From Lophium mytilinum (lineage: Eukaryota > Ascomycota > Dothideomycetes > Mytilinidiales > Mytilinidiaceae), in the NCBI GenBank assembly GCA_010093605.1, contig MU004194.1, forward strand, positions 1,152,684-1,216,683: a DNA stretch of 64,000 bases. The letters run 5' to 3'. The translations under genes were made by a program, and so were the position numbers. Shown here in pieces: positions 35,531 through 45,875 of the stretch. The notes beneath the pieces were generated by a model. That model was not told the origin of the DNA and ran no database searches. It worked only from the letters and a program-made list of their open reading frames with translations. Position 1 is the stretch's first letter; every line of letters begins with the position of its first letter.

Positions 35531-37040
35531 ATGTCGTTTTCCAAGCTCCTCCCACTCGTTCTCGCAATAGTCTTGCCTGCAGTGTGTCAAATAGCTATCC
35601 AAGAAATTCCCGCATTCATTACACCCGCTCTTGTACCCGCCTTCGATCTCTTCCCACACGCTTTAGTTCGCCGTGACTGTCCGTCTGGATATGTCACTCA
35701 TCTTGGTAGGTGCATCTGCAGTTACAAACTTGGAAACCTTCTAATTACATCATTCTGTAGGTGGATGTTGTCTTGCGACAGTGATTCGAGATTGCGGTAA
35801 TGGCGTAACCGTTTGCACAGCATCATGTCCTGCTTCAAGCACCATTGCGTCGGCTGCAGGATCTTGTCCCTCCGGATACCTCCCACATCTAGGTGTGTAA
35901 CTGGCAATCTTAAGCTACATGACATTGATTAATGGGATTAACAGGTGGCTGCTGCCTTGCAACTGTATTGAAATATTGCGGCAATGGCATTACTGTATGC
36001 ACAGCTGCATGTCCCGCCTCATCGACTACAGCTGTGGCCGATGCAGGCTGTCCTTCCGGTTATTTGACCTACCTAAGTTCGTGTCTCTCTATTCTCTACC
36101 TGGCCATTAGTTACTGACTTTTTTGTATCTAGACAGTTGTTGCCTTGCTCATAGCATCCTCGACTGTGGGCCTTTTGGCACTCTTTGTACAGGACAGTGC
36201 CCAGCAACCACCACCGCAGCCATCCTCTCAACCCCAAGCTCCTCTATCGTTACTCCTAGCCACCAGTTCATTCCGACTCCTACTGTAACGTCTGTTTCCC
36301 GTTTCACCTCCCAAACCACGGCTTACAGCCCTTCTGGCTCTGGTATAGATTCGTCGGCAATCCTATCTATTCTCCAAACTGGAGTGCCGTCATCCGTGCA
36401 GGGAAACGCGGCAGCTGCGTGTTTTCTCAACAGCGATTATACCTCTTTCTATGCTACTCCATCATGGTACACTGTTCTCCCCGTCTCTGCACAGAGCTAC
36501 TTCGCATCCGTGAACAGCGGCAACATCGCTGCTTGCACAGCCACAAAGGCTACCGGTTTTAGTGGCGGTAGCTCCTCTGGACTTACTGCAGGGGATAAAG
36601 CTGGGATCGCCATAGGGGCAATAGTAGGGGCTTCTATATTAGGACTGTTAGTGTGGCTCTTAATTGCCAAAACCAGCATTTTCGGGGCCTCGAATTCCGC
36701 AGCGCCAGCACCAGTGCCAGCATCAAGCTGGAATCCTACTGGTTGGAACGGCGTTGTTGGCACCAACCCACGGGGTTGGAACGGAGTAATAGGACAAGGC
36801 ACAGGTGTTCCGCCCACACATCCGACTGGACAACAATACTTTGTGCCAGCTGGTGCGGCGTTCCAAGAAAACAACGACCCGAAAATTGCGTATCCACCAC
36901 CTCAGCATGGCCAATATCAAGGTCATCACCGACCTAGTGAAGTTGACGGTCGACAGTCGCACCTACCAGAAGAAGCTCATGGAAATCCTATTTACGAGAT
37001 GTCAAGTGCCCCATACCACCCAGGTCAGCAGGTGCAATAG
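35531..37040 (+). CDS. Secreted, membrane-anchored cysteine-repeat protein
   Basis: Four exons (35531-35705, 35761-35892, 35945-36076, 36133-37040), all joined in phase 1, encode 448 residues. A signal peptide (MSFSKLLPLVLAIVLPAVC) is followed by a pro-segment ending in a dibasic RR (residues 47-48), a likely Kex2 site just before the first repeat. Three 44-residue repeats start at Cys50, Cys94 and Cys138 with the pattern C-x10-CC-x7-C-x6-C-x3-C (CPSGY, CCLAT, CGNG, VCTA, CPASS); the third is divergent. Exons 2 and 3 are both 132 bp. After a Ser/Thr-rich stretch comes a CFLNSDYTSFYATPSWY domain, a membrane helix (about 302-324) and a 120-residue polar tail. Topology suggests a cell-surface sensor or wall protein. 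CC-containing modules of this kind occur in other fungal surface proteins, by memory; function unknown. Confidence 0.82.
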
Positions 37041-37623
37041 TAATGAGCCTAGAAATAAAACATTATAGAGACTACTCTTGTCCTTCTCGTTAACATCCTT
37101 AATACGAGTTGAAGGAGTAATAGGGCAAGGTTTGACATATAATAAGGATATGCAGCAAAGGATTATAGTTTGTTCAGCTATATAGTTTTAGCCAATGCTA
37201 GGTAGCTAAATCTCTATTACTATTCGGCCAATGCCGTATTACTATTTGGCCTACCTTACCCCGGCGGCCTTTTACTATGTTCTAGCTAGCTTACTTAAAG
37301 GGTCTACTCTTGCAAAATATAGAAAACTTACCTAGAAGCTTAACACTAGCCGCCTAAAAAGCCTTAAGTAAATAACTTAGATAAGTTTTTAGCCCTTATA
37401 GAAAGTATTGTGTAGTATTATCTAAAGACCTATAGTACTGTTATAAGATATTATAATAATCTTAATAAAAGCAGTTTATAAATATCTCCAAGCTAAATTT
37501 TAGGAAGAATAGTAGATATTGAAGGTATCGGCCTGTGCCTGTCTGCGCGTTTACTAGCCAGCGGACGGATATGCTCCTCCAACATGGAGGCGAGTCGGGC
37601 GCCGCTGAATTTAAGGTGGAAGG

Positions 37624-37689
37624 TTAGTATAAGAATAGATATATAAATAGGTAGATAAATAGGAATTACATTACTTAAGTTCTATTTTA
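37624..37689 (-). mobile_element. LTR fragment (terminal piece, reverse)
   Basis: Matches the CTAT-bearing 3' part of the LTR in reverse orientation but lacks both ends; it runs directly into the next LTR copy. Confidence 0.55.
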
Positions 37690-37930
37690 CATTAAAGGTA
37701 TAGAGTTAGTATAAGAATAGATAGATAGATAGTTTATAATTATGTTACTTAAGTTCTATTCTATACTAACAGCAATAGACTTATATATATACGCTATTAA
37801 TGCATTATAAAACGCTTCTCTAACGCTTATTATATCACGTTTTAAACGCCTATAAATTTTATTCTATTTAAAGGCTCTTTAAGCCTATTATATATAAGAA
37901 TATAACGCTTACACTAATATAAAGCTTATA
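37690..37930 (-). mobile_element. Solo LTR, copy F (reverse)
   Basis: About 240 bp with the family landmarks in reverse order: AAAGGTATAGAGTTAG, a CTAT/ATAG run, TATATATA, AATGCATTATAAAACGC and AAGAATATAACGCTTA. The right end reads TA where CA is expected, consistent with RIP. I could not find matching flanks. Confidence 0.6.
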
Positions 37931-38108
37931 GTAAATAGATTCTAGGGGCGTAGATAGGCTGCATGTAATATTATCTTAGCTAGATAGTAAGAGGGGGTTA
38001 ATTATCTAGTATTAGCCAGGTCTTAGTAGGAAAGTAATATACTGGTACTACTTGCAGGTACCTAAGTTTAAGCCTAGAGTTAGATAGAATTAGTGGTTAA
38101 AAGCTTAT

Positions 38109-38619
38109 TATAAGTTTTGTAGTAGTATAAGCGTTATATCCTTATATTAAATAGACTTAAAAGCTATTAAAGAGGAATACTAGAATAATGCATCTTAATA
38201 GCTTATTCTTAGTAGCTCTTCTAGACCTACTATATCTCCCCCGCAGTAAAACGTAATAGAGAAGGACGCTTAACGCCGAATACAATAGAGGCCAAAATTT
38301 TCACCCAAGCGCTGCCCGGCAGCAAACGGTTTCCCCTTGTAAATTAACCTAGATAGAACGGCTGCATGAACCCTAACGGGAGCTACACCAGCGTGATATA
38401 ATTCAATAATAATAATATTAATAAGGAATAAAACTATAACCTTATGAAAGTAATACAAGGATTGTTAGATAATATTAGAAGAACTTTAGAGAAGTGTTTT
38501 ACAATGCATTAAATAATATAGATATTTAGCACTGAATGCTATTAGTATATAATATAACTTAAGTGTATTTTCTATATATCTATCTATCTATTCTTATACT
38601 AACTCTATACCTTTAACCT
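38109..38619 (+). mobile_element. LTR copy E, split by an insertion
   Basis: Starts TATAAGTTTTGTAGTAG (TG changed to TA) and ends after CTATACCTTTAACC; the 5-bp repeat CTTAT flanks it (38104-38108 and 38620-38624). It is 511 bp because an insert sits at about 38180-38423. Without the insert and one copy of its 7-bp repeat it is 260 bp, matching the other copies. Confidence 0.75.
38180..38423. mobile_element. 244-bp insertion nested in LTR copy E
   Basis: Flanked by the 7-bp direct repeat AGGAATA (38173-38179 and 38424-38430). The middle is GC-normal and the right end is AATAATAATAATATTAATA, like the tail of a retroposed element. No inverted repeats are evident. A SINE-like insertion is possible; the 7-bp duplication is the solid evidence. 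Confidence 0.65.
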
Positions 38620-38654
38620 CTTATTGGAAGTAATCCCTTATAAAACCTAATAAT

Positions 38655-38827
38655 ATCTATTTTTCTACCTATTTCTCCATCTATCTATATATCTATATCT
38701 ATATATCTATATATCTATCTATCTATATAGCTATCTATCTATCTATATATCTATATCTATATATCTATATATCTATCTATCTATATAGCTATCTATCTAT
38801 CTATATATCTATATCTATCTATCTATA

Positions 38828-38874
<47 letters not shown>
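38655..38874 (+). repeat. Complex CTAT/CTATAT microsatellite
   Basis: Over 200 bp of CTAT and CTATAT units, just downstream of LTR copy E. Confidence 0.9.
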
Positions 38875-39208
38875 ACAAGATAATAGAAATAAGAAAGTAA
38901 GAAGTTGGCCTACTAGTTAAGCTGTTAGGCTCTTAGAATATAATATCTATTAGTAGAGAAGGGCTATAGTAAAGTATTTTACTCTTAGAGGTAGATATAG
39001 ATACTACTAAACTACCTACTATTAGGCTTTTAGTACAAAATAGATAGGAAGATAAGGGTTCTATACTATAGGCTTATTTTCTTTATTAAGATAGTATATA
39101 AACGCTTTTTAAAGAAGAGTTTTAATATATAAGTAGATAAATCTTCCCTAAATATACTCTAATTTCTTAGTAATTTAGTATATATAACTCTTTCTATTGG
39201 TCTCTATT

Positions 39209-39445
39209 TGTAAATTCTATAACAGTATAAGCGTTATGTCCTTACGCATAATAGGCTTAAAAGCCTTTAAACGGAACAGAACCGTGAGCGTTTGAACGTG
39301 ATACAACAAACGTTAGAGAAACGTTTTACAATGCATTAAATGCTGTATATATAATTCCGTTGCTGTCAATGTAGAATAGAACTCAAGCAATACAATTCCT
39401 ATCTATCTATCTATCTATTCTCCCATTGACTCTATACCTTTAACA
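39209..39445 (+). mobile_element. Solo LTR, copy B (best preserved complete copy)
   Basis: 237 bp with intact TG...CA ends (TGTAAATTC ... CCTTTAACA) and a perfect 5-bp target duplication CTATT (39204-39208 and 39446-39450). It keeps many CA and TG dinucleotides, so it is less RIP-mutated than its neighbours. Confidence 0.85.
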
Positions 39446-39551
39446 CTATTATCTATTATTTTATATCTAGCTTAAGTTTTGTTACTATACTATAAGCTAG
39501 AGCCTTTTTATAAGTATAAGAAAGCGCTATTCTATCCCCTTAATGTATAGG

Positions 39552-39829
39552 TAGAGGATACTTAATATCTTAAGCGTTATATCCTTACGCATAATAAGCT
39601 TAAAAGCCTTTAGACGGAATAAACCTGTAAGCGTTCAAACATGATATAATAAATTCTAGATAATATTATAAGAACATTTATTAGAGGAGCGTTTTATAAT
39701 GTATTGAATAGCGTATATATATAACTCCATTGCTGTTAATATAGAATAGAACTTGGGTAATATAAATCCTATCTATCTATCTATCTATCTATTCTTATAT
39801 TAACTCTATACCTTTAATAGTAGTAGTAG
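39552..39829 (+). mobile_element. LTR copy C
   Basis: Carries the family landmarks from AAGCGTTATATCC through CTATACCTTTAATA. The left end is diverged and no clear target duplication was found, so its start is approximate. Confidence 0.6.
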
Positions 39830-40404
39830 TTTTCTTAAAGAAAGTTTAGTATAGGGGAGGTAAGCTATATATCTCTAGAAAGACTAGTATAGAAGATAAA
39901 GGCTATAGAAAAACAGAAAGAGCTATAGAGTTTAAGTATATATATTAGTATAGTTACTGCTATATAATCTAGACTTCTAATAGTTTAGTTTCTACTACTA
40001 TACTATTACCTCTATAATAGTAAATAGACTAATTCTATATAAATCTAGTCTTCTAATCTATTTTTAAAAGTATTAAATATAAGTTTGTTTTCTAAGTAAA
40101 TAGATAGAAAGATATAATAGAAGAAATAAACTTAGTTTTCTTCTAGTAGTTAACCTCAATTTTCTAGAGGTAATATAGTAGTTTTAAGAAGGTAATTTTC
40201 CATATAGTATAGTAATACTGTAGAGATACTTACTTTATAACTACTAGTAATATATATATATCTATCTAATATAATTATATCTTAGTTATATTACCTCTAA
40301 TTATGTTTTTACTTATTAGGTATAAAGCATCTACACAACTATCTTATTTAATTATCTAATTGGCTACAGACTTAATAAAGCTGAATAGGGGCTCTACTTT
40401 GCCT

Positions 40405-41268
40405 GCTTCACTCACTCGCTAATTCGAAATGCTCTCTTTACAGCACAACCGCCCCTGTGTACAACAAACAAAAGTGATTATACTTGTCCTTGTCCTCCGC
40501 GTCCAAGCACAACACACACTACGGCCACTTACACCTGCGGCTACTACTACTGCTCTTTCTAGGGGTAAGAACCGTGCCCGGCCGCTAGGCCTATAAAGTA
40601 GGCGGCGATGGAAGAGGTCGCGGCTTAATTCAGAAGAGCCCTAAGAAGGTAAGATTTCAACAGCTTTAGCATGCTTATAGGCATATAGGCCCGGCAGCTA
40701 GCAATGTAAAAGCGTAAGGATGGTGGAATTAGATCTAAGGGATGAGCAATAAAACTAATTAAATACAGAGGCTTTTAAGCCTCACAGATAGATAGCCCCA
40801 TGTACTGCCTCAAGTACGTACGGCATGGATCATGGATGCATGTAAAAATCGAGCTCCGGACGAAGCTCTAAGCCGGTTTTGGCCAATCAGAAGATCAGAC
40901 AAGAGGGTGAGGGTGCAAATACCGAAAAGAAGGGTGTGAAAATCCAAAAAGAGGGTGTACACCCAGGTATCCGTGCCCTACTTGTACGTGCTATCTGCTT
41001 GCATGTTAAATCCTAGAAGCCGCTGTGCTTCCGCCTATTGCAATGACGCCGTGTCTCGGTTCTGACCAGATGAACGAGAGAAGATATATTAGAAGATAGG
41101 TTCAGAAGCTAGAAGTGACCCAATGCCCCCAAACGCCATTCCCGTTCTAACCGTAGTCAGAAAACACCTACACCGCACCGCGTAAGCAAGATACGAGCGT
41201 AGTCTTGGTCAGTCGGCGAGTCTGTATGATCGTTAGTCGTGTTTTCCTCCCTTAGTCTCCAGCACATC
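40405..41268. other. GC-normal intergenic region left of MAD2, with a faint dispersed repeat
   Basis: No gene supported. The 40405-40720 segment faintly resembles 61125-61420 (TAATTC.AAATGCT and TTAGCATGCT..TAGGCA blocks in the same order). A purine-rich stretch at 40905-40970 repeats AGGGTGT motifs. The right part holds the MAD2 3' UTR. Confidence 0.4.
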
Positions 41269-42302
41269 TTACCTATAGCTGACTAGTGTGTCCACACGAT
41301 GGTTACTCGTGCTGAAGCTCCGCAGCTGTACCTTTTCGCCATTCTTGATCTCCTTTGCGTCGCTGTCACCCCATTCCAGTGGCACGTCTGAGTCTGCATC
41401 TGCATAGACCAGCACGTTGAATGTGCAATTGCCGTCGAGCATGGGCAAAAATGTGACTGAAGCAGTAATCTGGCGGAAGATAGACTGTATCTCAGCTTGG
41501 ATCTCCTGCTCGGTCTTCTCAGGGACTGGCTCTCCCGCACTAGGTCGACGTCAGAGTTATCGTACACAACCTAAGCTGGCGGTCAATAACTCACTCCGCA
41601 CCAACGTTCTCTTTGTCCGCTGTTTTCTTCGAAGATTTGGCCTTTGATGGCTTTCCAAACAATTGAACCTTGCAAAGTTTAGCATGTGGCGCTGTGAAGA
41701 GCGTGAGAACCAACATCGAACTGCCACCGTTCCACGTGCTCGCCAGTTTCTTTACTAGTGATGACAATGACAAGTTTTGAAATCTTTCCACCGTACATCC
41801 AATCTTTCAGCTGGGACATGATTTTCTTGATGTAGGCTTTGACTTGGTCGTCTGCGGTCACTATTGACGATTTAGAAGAGCATCCCTCATCGCGACGAGC
41901 GACTTACCCATCATTGTCAAGCCATACTTCTTGACGCTATGAGTCGTTTAGTATATATAACAACTATTTTGCTAAAATATGGAGACATACGCAGTGAAAT
42001 CTTCTGCAGGATACACACCGCGCTGGAACCTGGGACCGGTCAGCAGGCACGCATTTGAAGTGCAAGCGTTTGACTCACAGAATAGTGTTTATCGAATATT
42101 CAAACTAGACATCGTTAGTCTTAGATATGCAAGGCAATTGGGTGAGCGTTAGGGCCACCTACAAACTCGGATACAACCTTGGAAGACCCTAGAAAGCGTT
42201 AGTCAATCCACTCCGGCTCAGTGCAAGGAACGGGGCACCTTTGAGCGCAAGTTTGTGCACCTTGGAGGAGTCTTTCTTTGAGGAAACCTTTGGTTGCGAC
42301 AT
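41269..42302 (-). CDS. MAD2: Mitotic spindle checkpoint protein Mad2
   Basis: Eight exons on the minus strand (42239-42302, 42163-42188, 42079-42104, 41991-42029, 41908-41936, 41715-41860, 41595-41668, 41269-41539) encode 224 residues. The HORMA domain is clear: SEFFEYSINTILFQRGVYPAEDF, VKKYGLTMM, IKKIMSQLKDWMYGGKISKLVIVI, ERWQFDV and the C-terminal safety-belt region FNVLVYADAD, FSTSNHRVDTLVSYR. Mad2 binds Cdc20 to hold the anaphase-promoting complex while kinetochores are unattached. An acidic/lysine insert of about 25 residues follows FGKP, as is common in fungal Mad2. Two exons are 26 nt and two more are under 40 nt. The donor at 41714 (GTTGGT) is weak. Divergent from GUF1. Confidence 0.93.
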
Positions 42303-42683
42303 GGTTCCTGTAGGGCTCCAGTTGCAGTGCTTGCGCGTTGGTGAGGAGGAAGCTGACGGTGTTCTAAGACGGTGTTGGCGCGGCAACGAGGTTTAGAGGC
42401 CGCTCCTCGAACGCGGACTATCTGCGTTGTAGTACGTGTACGATATTGTGAGCGTCTGCTCCTAGAGTGTAATTGCACGAAGCTTAGAACCCAGGTCTGG
42501 AGCAATGACTTTCACCTCCAACCTTGTGCTGCCAGTTTGGCGACCTGGGCTTCCTCTCACGTGAACGCCGATTATCGAGATAAGATGTCCCTAGCCTGCA
42601 ACGACCAGCAAAACTTCGAAGCTCCAGCATACACGTTGTCCACACGCTGAGACTCGACCGCCTCCCGACCAATTCACCTGGGC
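42303..42683. promoter_or_regulatory. Shared divergent promoter region, MAD2 and GUF1
   Basis: 381 bp between the two start codons, GC-normal, with no supported gene inside. It must carry both promoters; no TATA box is evident. Open frames that cross it are shadows. Confidence 0.55.
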
Positions 42684-44729
42684 ATGCGGCCATGCTTCCG
42701 CACTGCGAATAGCCTCCTGCAGGCCTGGCAGGCGCCCTCTCTGCCTCTTCGCGTTTCTCGCACGTCGTGCGCCTCAGTTGGCATCCGGACTTTCATCTCG
42801 TCCGCCCCTAGATATGCCCAAGCCCACAAAGCCCAGGCTCCGTTGGAAGCTAGGATTGCAGCCATTCCGATAGACCGATTTCGAAACTTTTGCATTGTTG
42901 CCCATGTTGACCATGGCAAGAGTACACTCAGCGATCGCCTCTTGGAGCTCACAGGCACGATTGAAGCTGGTGGGAAGAAGCAGTTTCTGGACAAACTTGA
43001 CGTGGAGCGTGAACGCGGTATAACTGTGAAGGCGCAGACATGTACCATGATCTACAATCACAAAGGGATGGATTATCTGCTGCACCTGGTGGATACGCCT
43101 GGGCATGTGGACTTCCGGGCCGAAGTCTCGAGGAGCTATGCTAGCTGTGGAGGAGGTACATTATACTACTCTTAGAACGTCCTTTCGAAAGCAAGCTGAC
43201 AGGACACAGCCTTATTGCTAGTTGATGCCAGCCAGGGCGTCCAGGCGCAGACCGTCGCAAATTTTTACCTCGCATTCTCCCAAGGCCTTCGACTCGTACC
43301 GGTCATCAATAAAGTTGATCTTCCCAGCGCTGATCCCCAGCGAGCGCTCGAGCAGATGGAAACAGCATTCGAGCTTGATCCCAGTCGTGCGGTGCTGGTC
43401 TCTGCGAAGACTGGATTGAACGTAGAAGCTCTCTTGCCCAACGTCATCAATCAAATACCAGCTCCAGTGGGCGACCATACGAAGCCCCTGCGCTTATTAC
43501 TGGTCGACTCGTGGTACGATGTCTATAAAGGCGTGATTTTACTAGTTCGGATATTTGACGGGCAGGTAAAGCCAGGAGATCATATTCGCTCCTTTGCAAC
43601 TGGTCTCAAATATATAGTGGGTGAAGTCGGGATCATGTATCCTGACCAAACCCCACAGACTGTCCTGCGAGCCGGCCAGGTCGGATACATACATTTCAAC
43701 CCAGGAATGAAGCGATCTCAGGAGGCTAAAGTAGGCGACACATACACAACTATAGGCTCGGAGAAGCTTGTTGAGCCTTATCCAGGCTTCGAGGAACCTA
43801 AGTCTATGGTTTTTGTTGCTGCGTATCCTGTCGACCAAGACAAGTACGAGCACCTCGAGGAGAGCATTAATCAAATAGTTCTTAACGACCGGAGTGTCAC
43901 CGTGCAGAAAGAGTCGTCTGACGCTCTTGGTGCCGGCTGGCGTCTAGGCTTCCTTGGAACCTTGCACTGCTCAGTCTTCGAAGATCGGCTTCGCCAGGAA
44001 CATGGTGCCAGCATCATTATCACACCTCCCTCCGTGCCATTCAAAGTTGTCTGGCGCGACGGCACCGAAACAGTCATCTCAAACCCCGCTGTATTCCCGG
44101 ACCAAGATACACATCACCAGCGAGTTGCCGAACTACAAGAGCCTTACGTGTCTGTTACCATCACTCTCCCAGAAGAGTACATAGGCAAAGTGATTGAACT
44201 TTGTGAGGCGAATCGCGGTGAACAGAAGGAACTGACGTTCTTCACTGCTACCCAGGTCATCTTGAAATACGACCTCCCACTCGCTCATCTGGTCGACGAC
44301 TTCTTTGGCAGGCTGAAGGGAGCAACCAAGGGGTATGCGACTCTTGACTACGAAGACGCAGGGTTTCGGCGATCCAACATCGTTAAGCTCCAGCTATTAG
44401 TCAACGGCGCTCCTGTTGATGCTGTGGCACGAGTACTGCACACTACCCAGGTCGACCGTCTTGGTAGACAATGGGTCGATAAATTCAAGGAACACGTTGA
44501 CCGCCAAATGTTTGAAGTGGTCATTCAAGCGGCCGTGGGGAGCAGGATCGTCGCTCGAGGATCGATTAAGCCTTTTAGAAAGGACGTATTAGCGAAGCTT
44601 CATGCCAGTGATCTCAGCAGGAGGAGGAAATTGCTCGAAAAGCAAAAGGACGGCAGGAAGAAATTGAGAGCGGTGGGAAATGTCGCAATCGACCAACAGG
44701 CGTTTCAAAAATTCCTAGCTAAGGGATAG
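42684..44729 (+). CDS. GUF1: Mitochondrial elongation factor 4 (LepA/Guf1 GTPase)
   Basis: Exons 42684-43155 and 43210-44729 encode 663 residues; the 54-bp intron is phase 1. An Arg/Ser-rich N-terminus of about 60 residues is a likely mitochondrial presequence. GTPase motifs follow: AHVDHGKST (G1), [11 protein letters not shown] (G2), DTPGHVDF (G3) and NKVDLP (G4). Domains II to V and the LepA-specific C-terminal domain are present, including [31 protein letters not shown] and [13 protein letters not shown]4/Guf1 remodels stalled mitochondrial ribosomes and aids translation under stress. Length and motif order are normal. Confidence 0.96.
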
Positions 44730-45285
44730 TATTTTACGCTACTATGCTACTAAGACGTATGCCTATGTTCACCCAGAGTTTCTCTGGAGTCCAGATTACT
44801 CCAAAAGTGAAATGAACGTCAGGTGATTGCTCTGAACGACCTGTGACAATCGCCAGACGCCCCTCTTCAACAGCAGTCTACACTTTGAGATGACGTTGCA
44901 CAGAACAAGCTGAACAACCTATTGTAATTTCGCTTATCGAATACATGCGTGTGAATGCATGAAAAGAGAGAGGAGCCCTAAAGCACGGTAAAACGCGACG
45001 CCTTTCTTGCCGGGGGCCCCATGATAGAGCACGGCCGTTTCTTTGTTAGTGAACCCCTGGGACGCGTCTCTTGCTCTTCGGTCTTCTTTCGACCACCACA
45101 CTGAAAGAGAACAGAACCAACCAACCCTGCTAACAAAGAGCTAACAAAGACGTGCTCTGAAGGTGCGTCTCTGTATCTCGTTCGGGATCACCTAAGAATT
45201 TCTCTCACTCCAGCAGCCCATTTCAAGTTTGAAGCTATTTGTACATTGGAACACCATCCCTCAACCTCGACTATCACTAGACCTG
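44730..45285. other. Intergenic, GUF1 to DUF2293 gene
   Basis: About 560 bp with no supported gene; promoter and 5' leader of the next gene. Confidence 0.45.
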
Positions 45286-45875
45286 ATGGCTGAAGGCATC
45301 ACCGTTTTATCGAGCGAGCCCCTTCCTAAAGGCTACAGATTTCTTCCCAAGGGATCGATATATCGCACCGTCCTTGGCCAGCGGCTGACACGAGAAGCGG
45401 GAAGACCGCTGTTTATCGTGCTCCATCCTAAGACGAAAGCTCGAATCGGCATCCGGATCCCGAGTAATATCTTGCGTGAGGTTCAACGTCAAGATACATT
45501 GACCAAAGCGGCAAGACTCGCAGCAACCCACAGGCGTGACGAGAACCTCGAACGCCAGGCGCGCGACGTGTTGCGGAAGTTGTATCCCAAAATACCCAGC
45601 TCTGCCATGGAGCAGTGCCTCCACCGGGCTTTCAAGAAGCGAGCAGGGAGAATCGGAAGATGTGTTAGTATATCATGAAGCCTCCATTAATGACCTCGAC
45701 TAACCACTAACAGTTCACTGTCGATATGACGAAGCGCGTGCACCTAGCCCTAGCTGCTCACGTGAGGCACACTCTAACAGACTATGACAAGCTCCTGAAT
45801 GCCGGTTCCACAAAGGAGAAGGCGAGAAAGGCGATCAATCCAAAAGTCGGCAAGATTTTAGCTGGCTGGAGATGA
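45286..45875 (+). CDS. DUF2293 domain protein
   Basis: Exons 45286-45663 and 45714-45875 encode 179 residues; the 50-bp intron has a GTTAGT donor and CTAAC branch. The N-terminal segment (LPKGYRFLPKGSIYRTVLGQRLTREAGRPLFIVL) is followed by a DUF2293 core: LRKLYPKIPSSAMEQCLHRAFKKRAGRIGR then AAHVRHTLTDYDKLL and a C-terminal ARKAINPKVGKILAGWR. This family is found across fungi and its function is not known to me; many basic residues would suit nucleic-acid binding, which is inference. ATG 45286 is the first ATG in frame. Confidence 0.85.

Larger units (their letters stand above)
37080..40400. repeat. RIP-like AT-rich block 2
   Basis: 3.3 kb of TA-dominated DNA like block 1, packed with LTR copies (B, C, E, F), CTAT tracts and a few GC-normal splinters (for example 37530-37620 and 38230-38400). 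No gene is supported. Confidence 0.8.
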
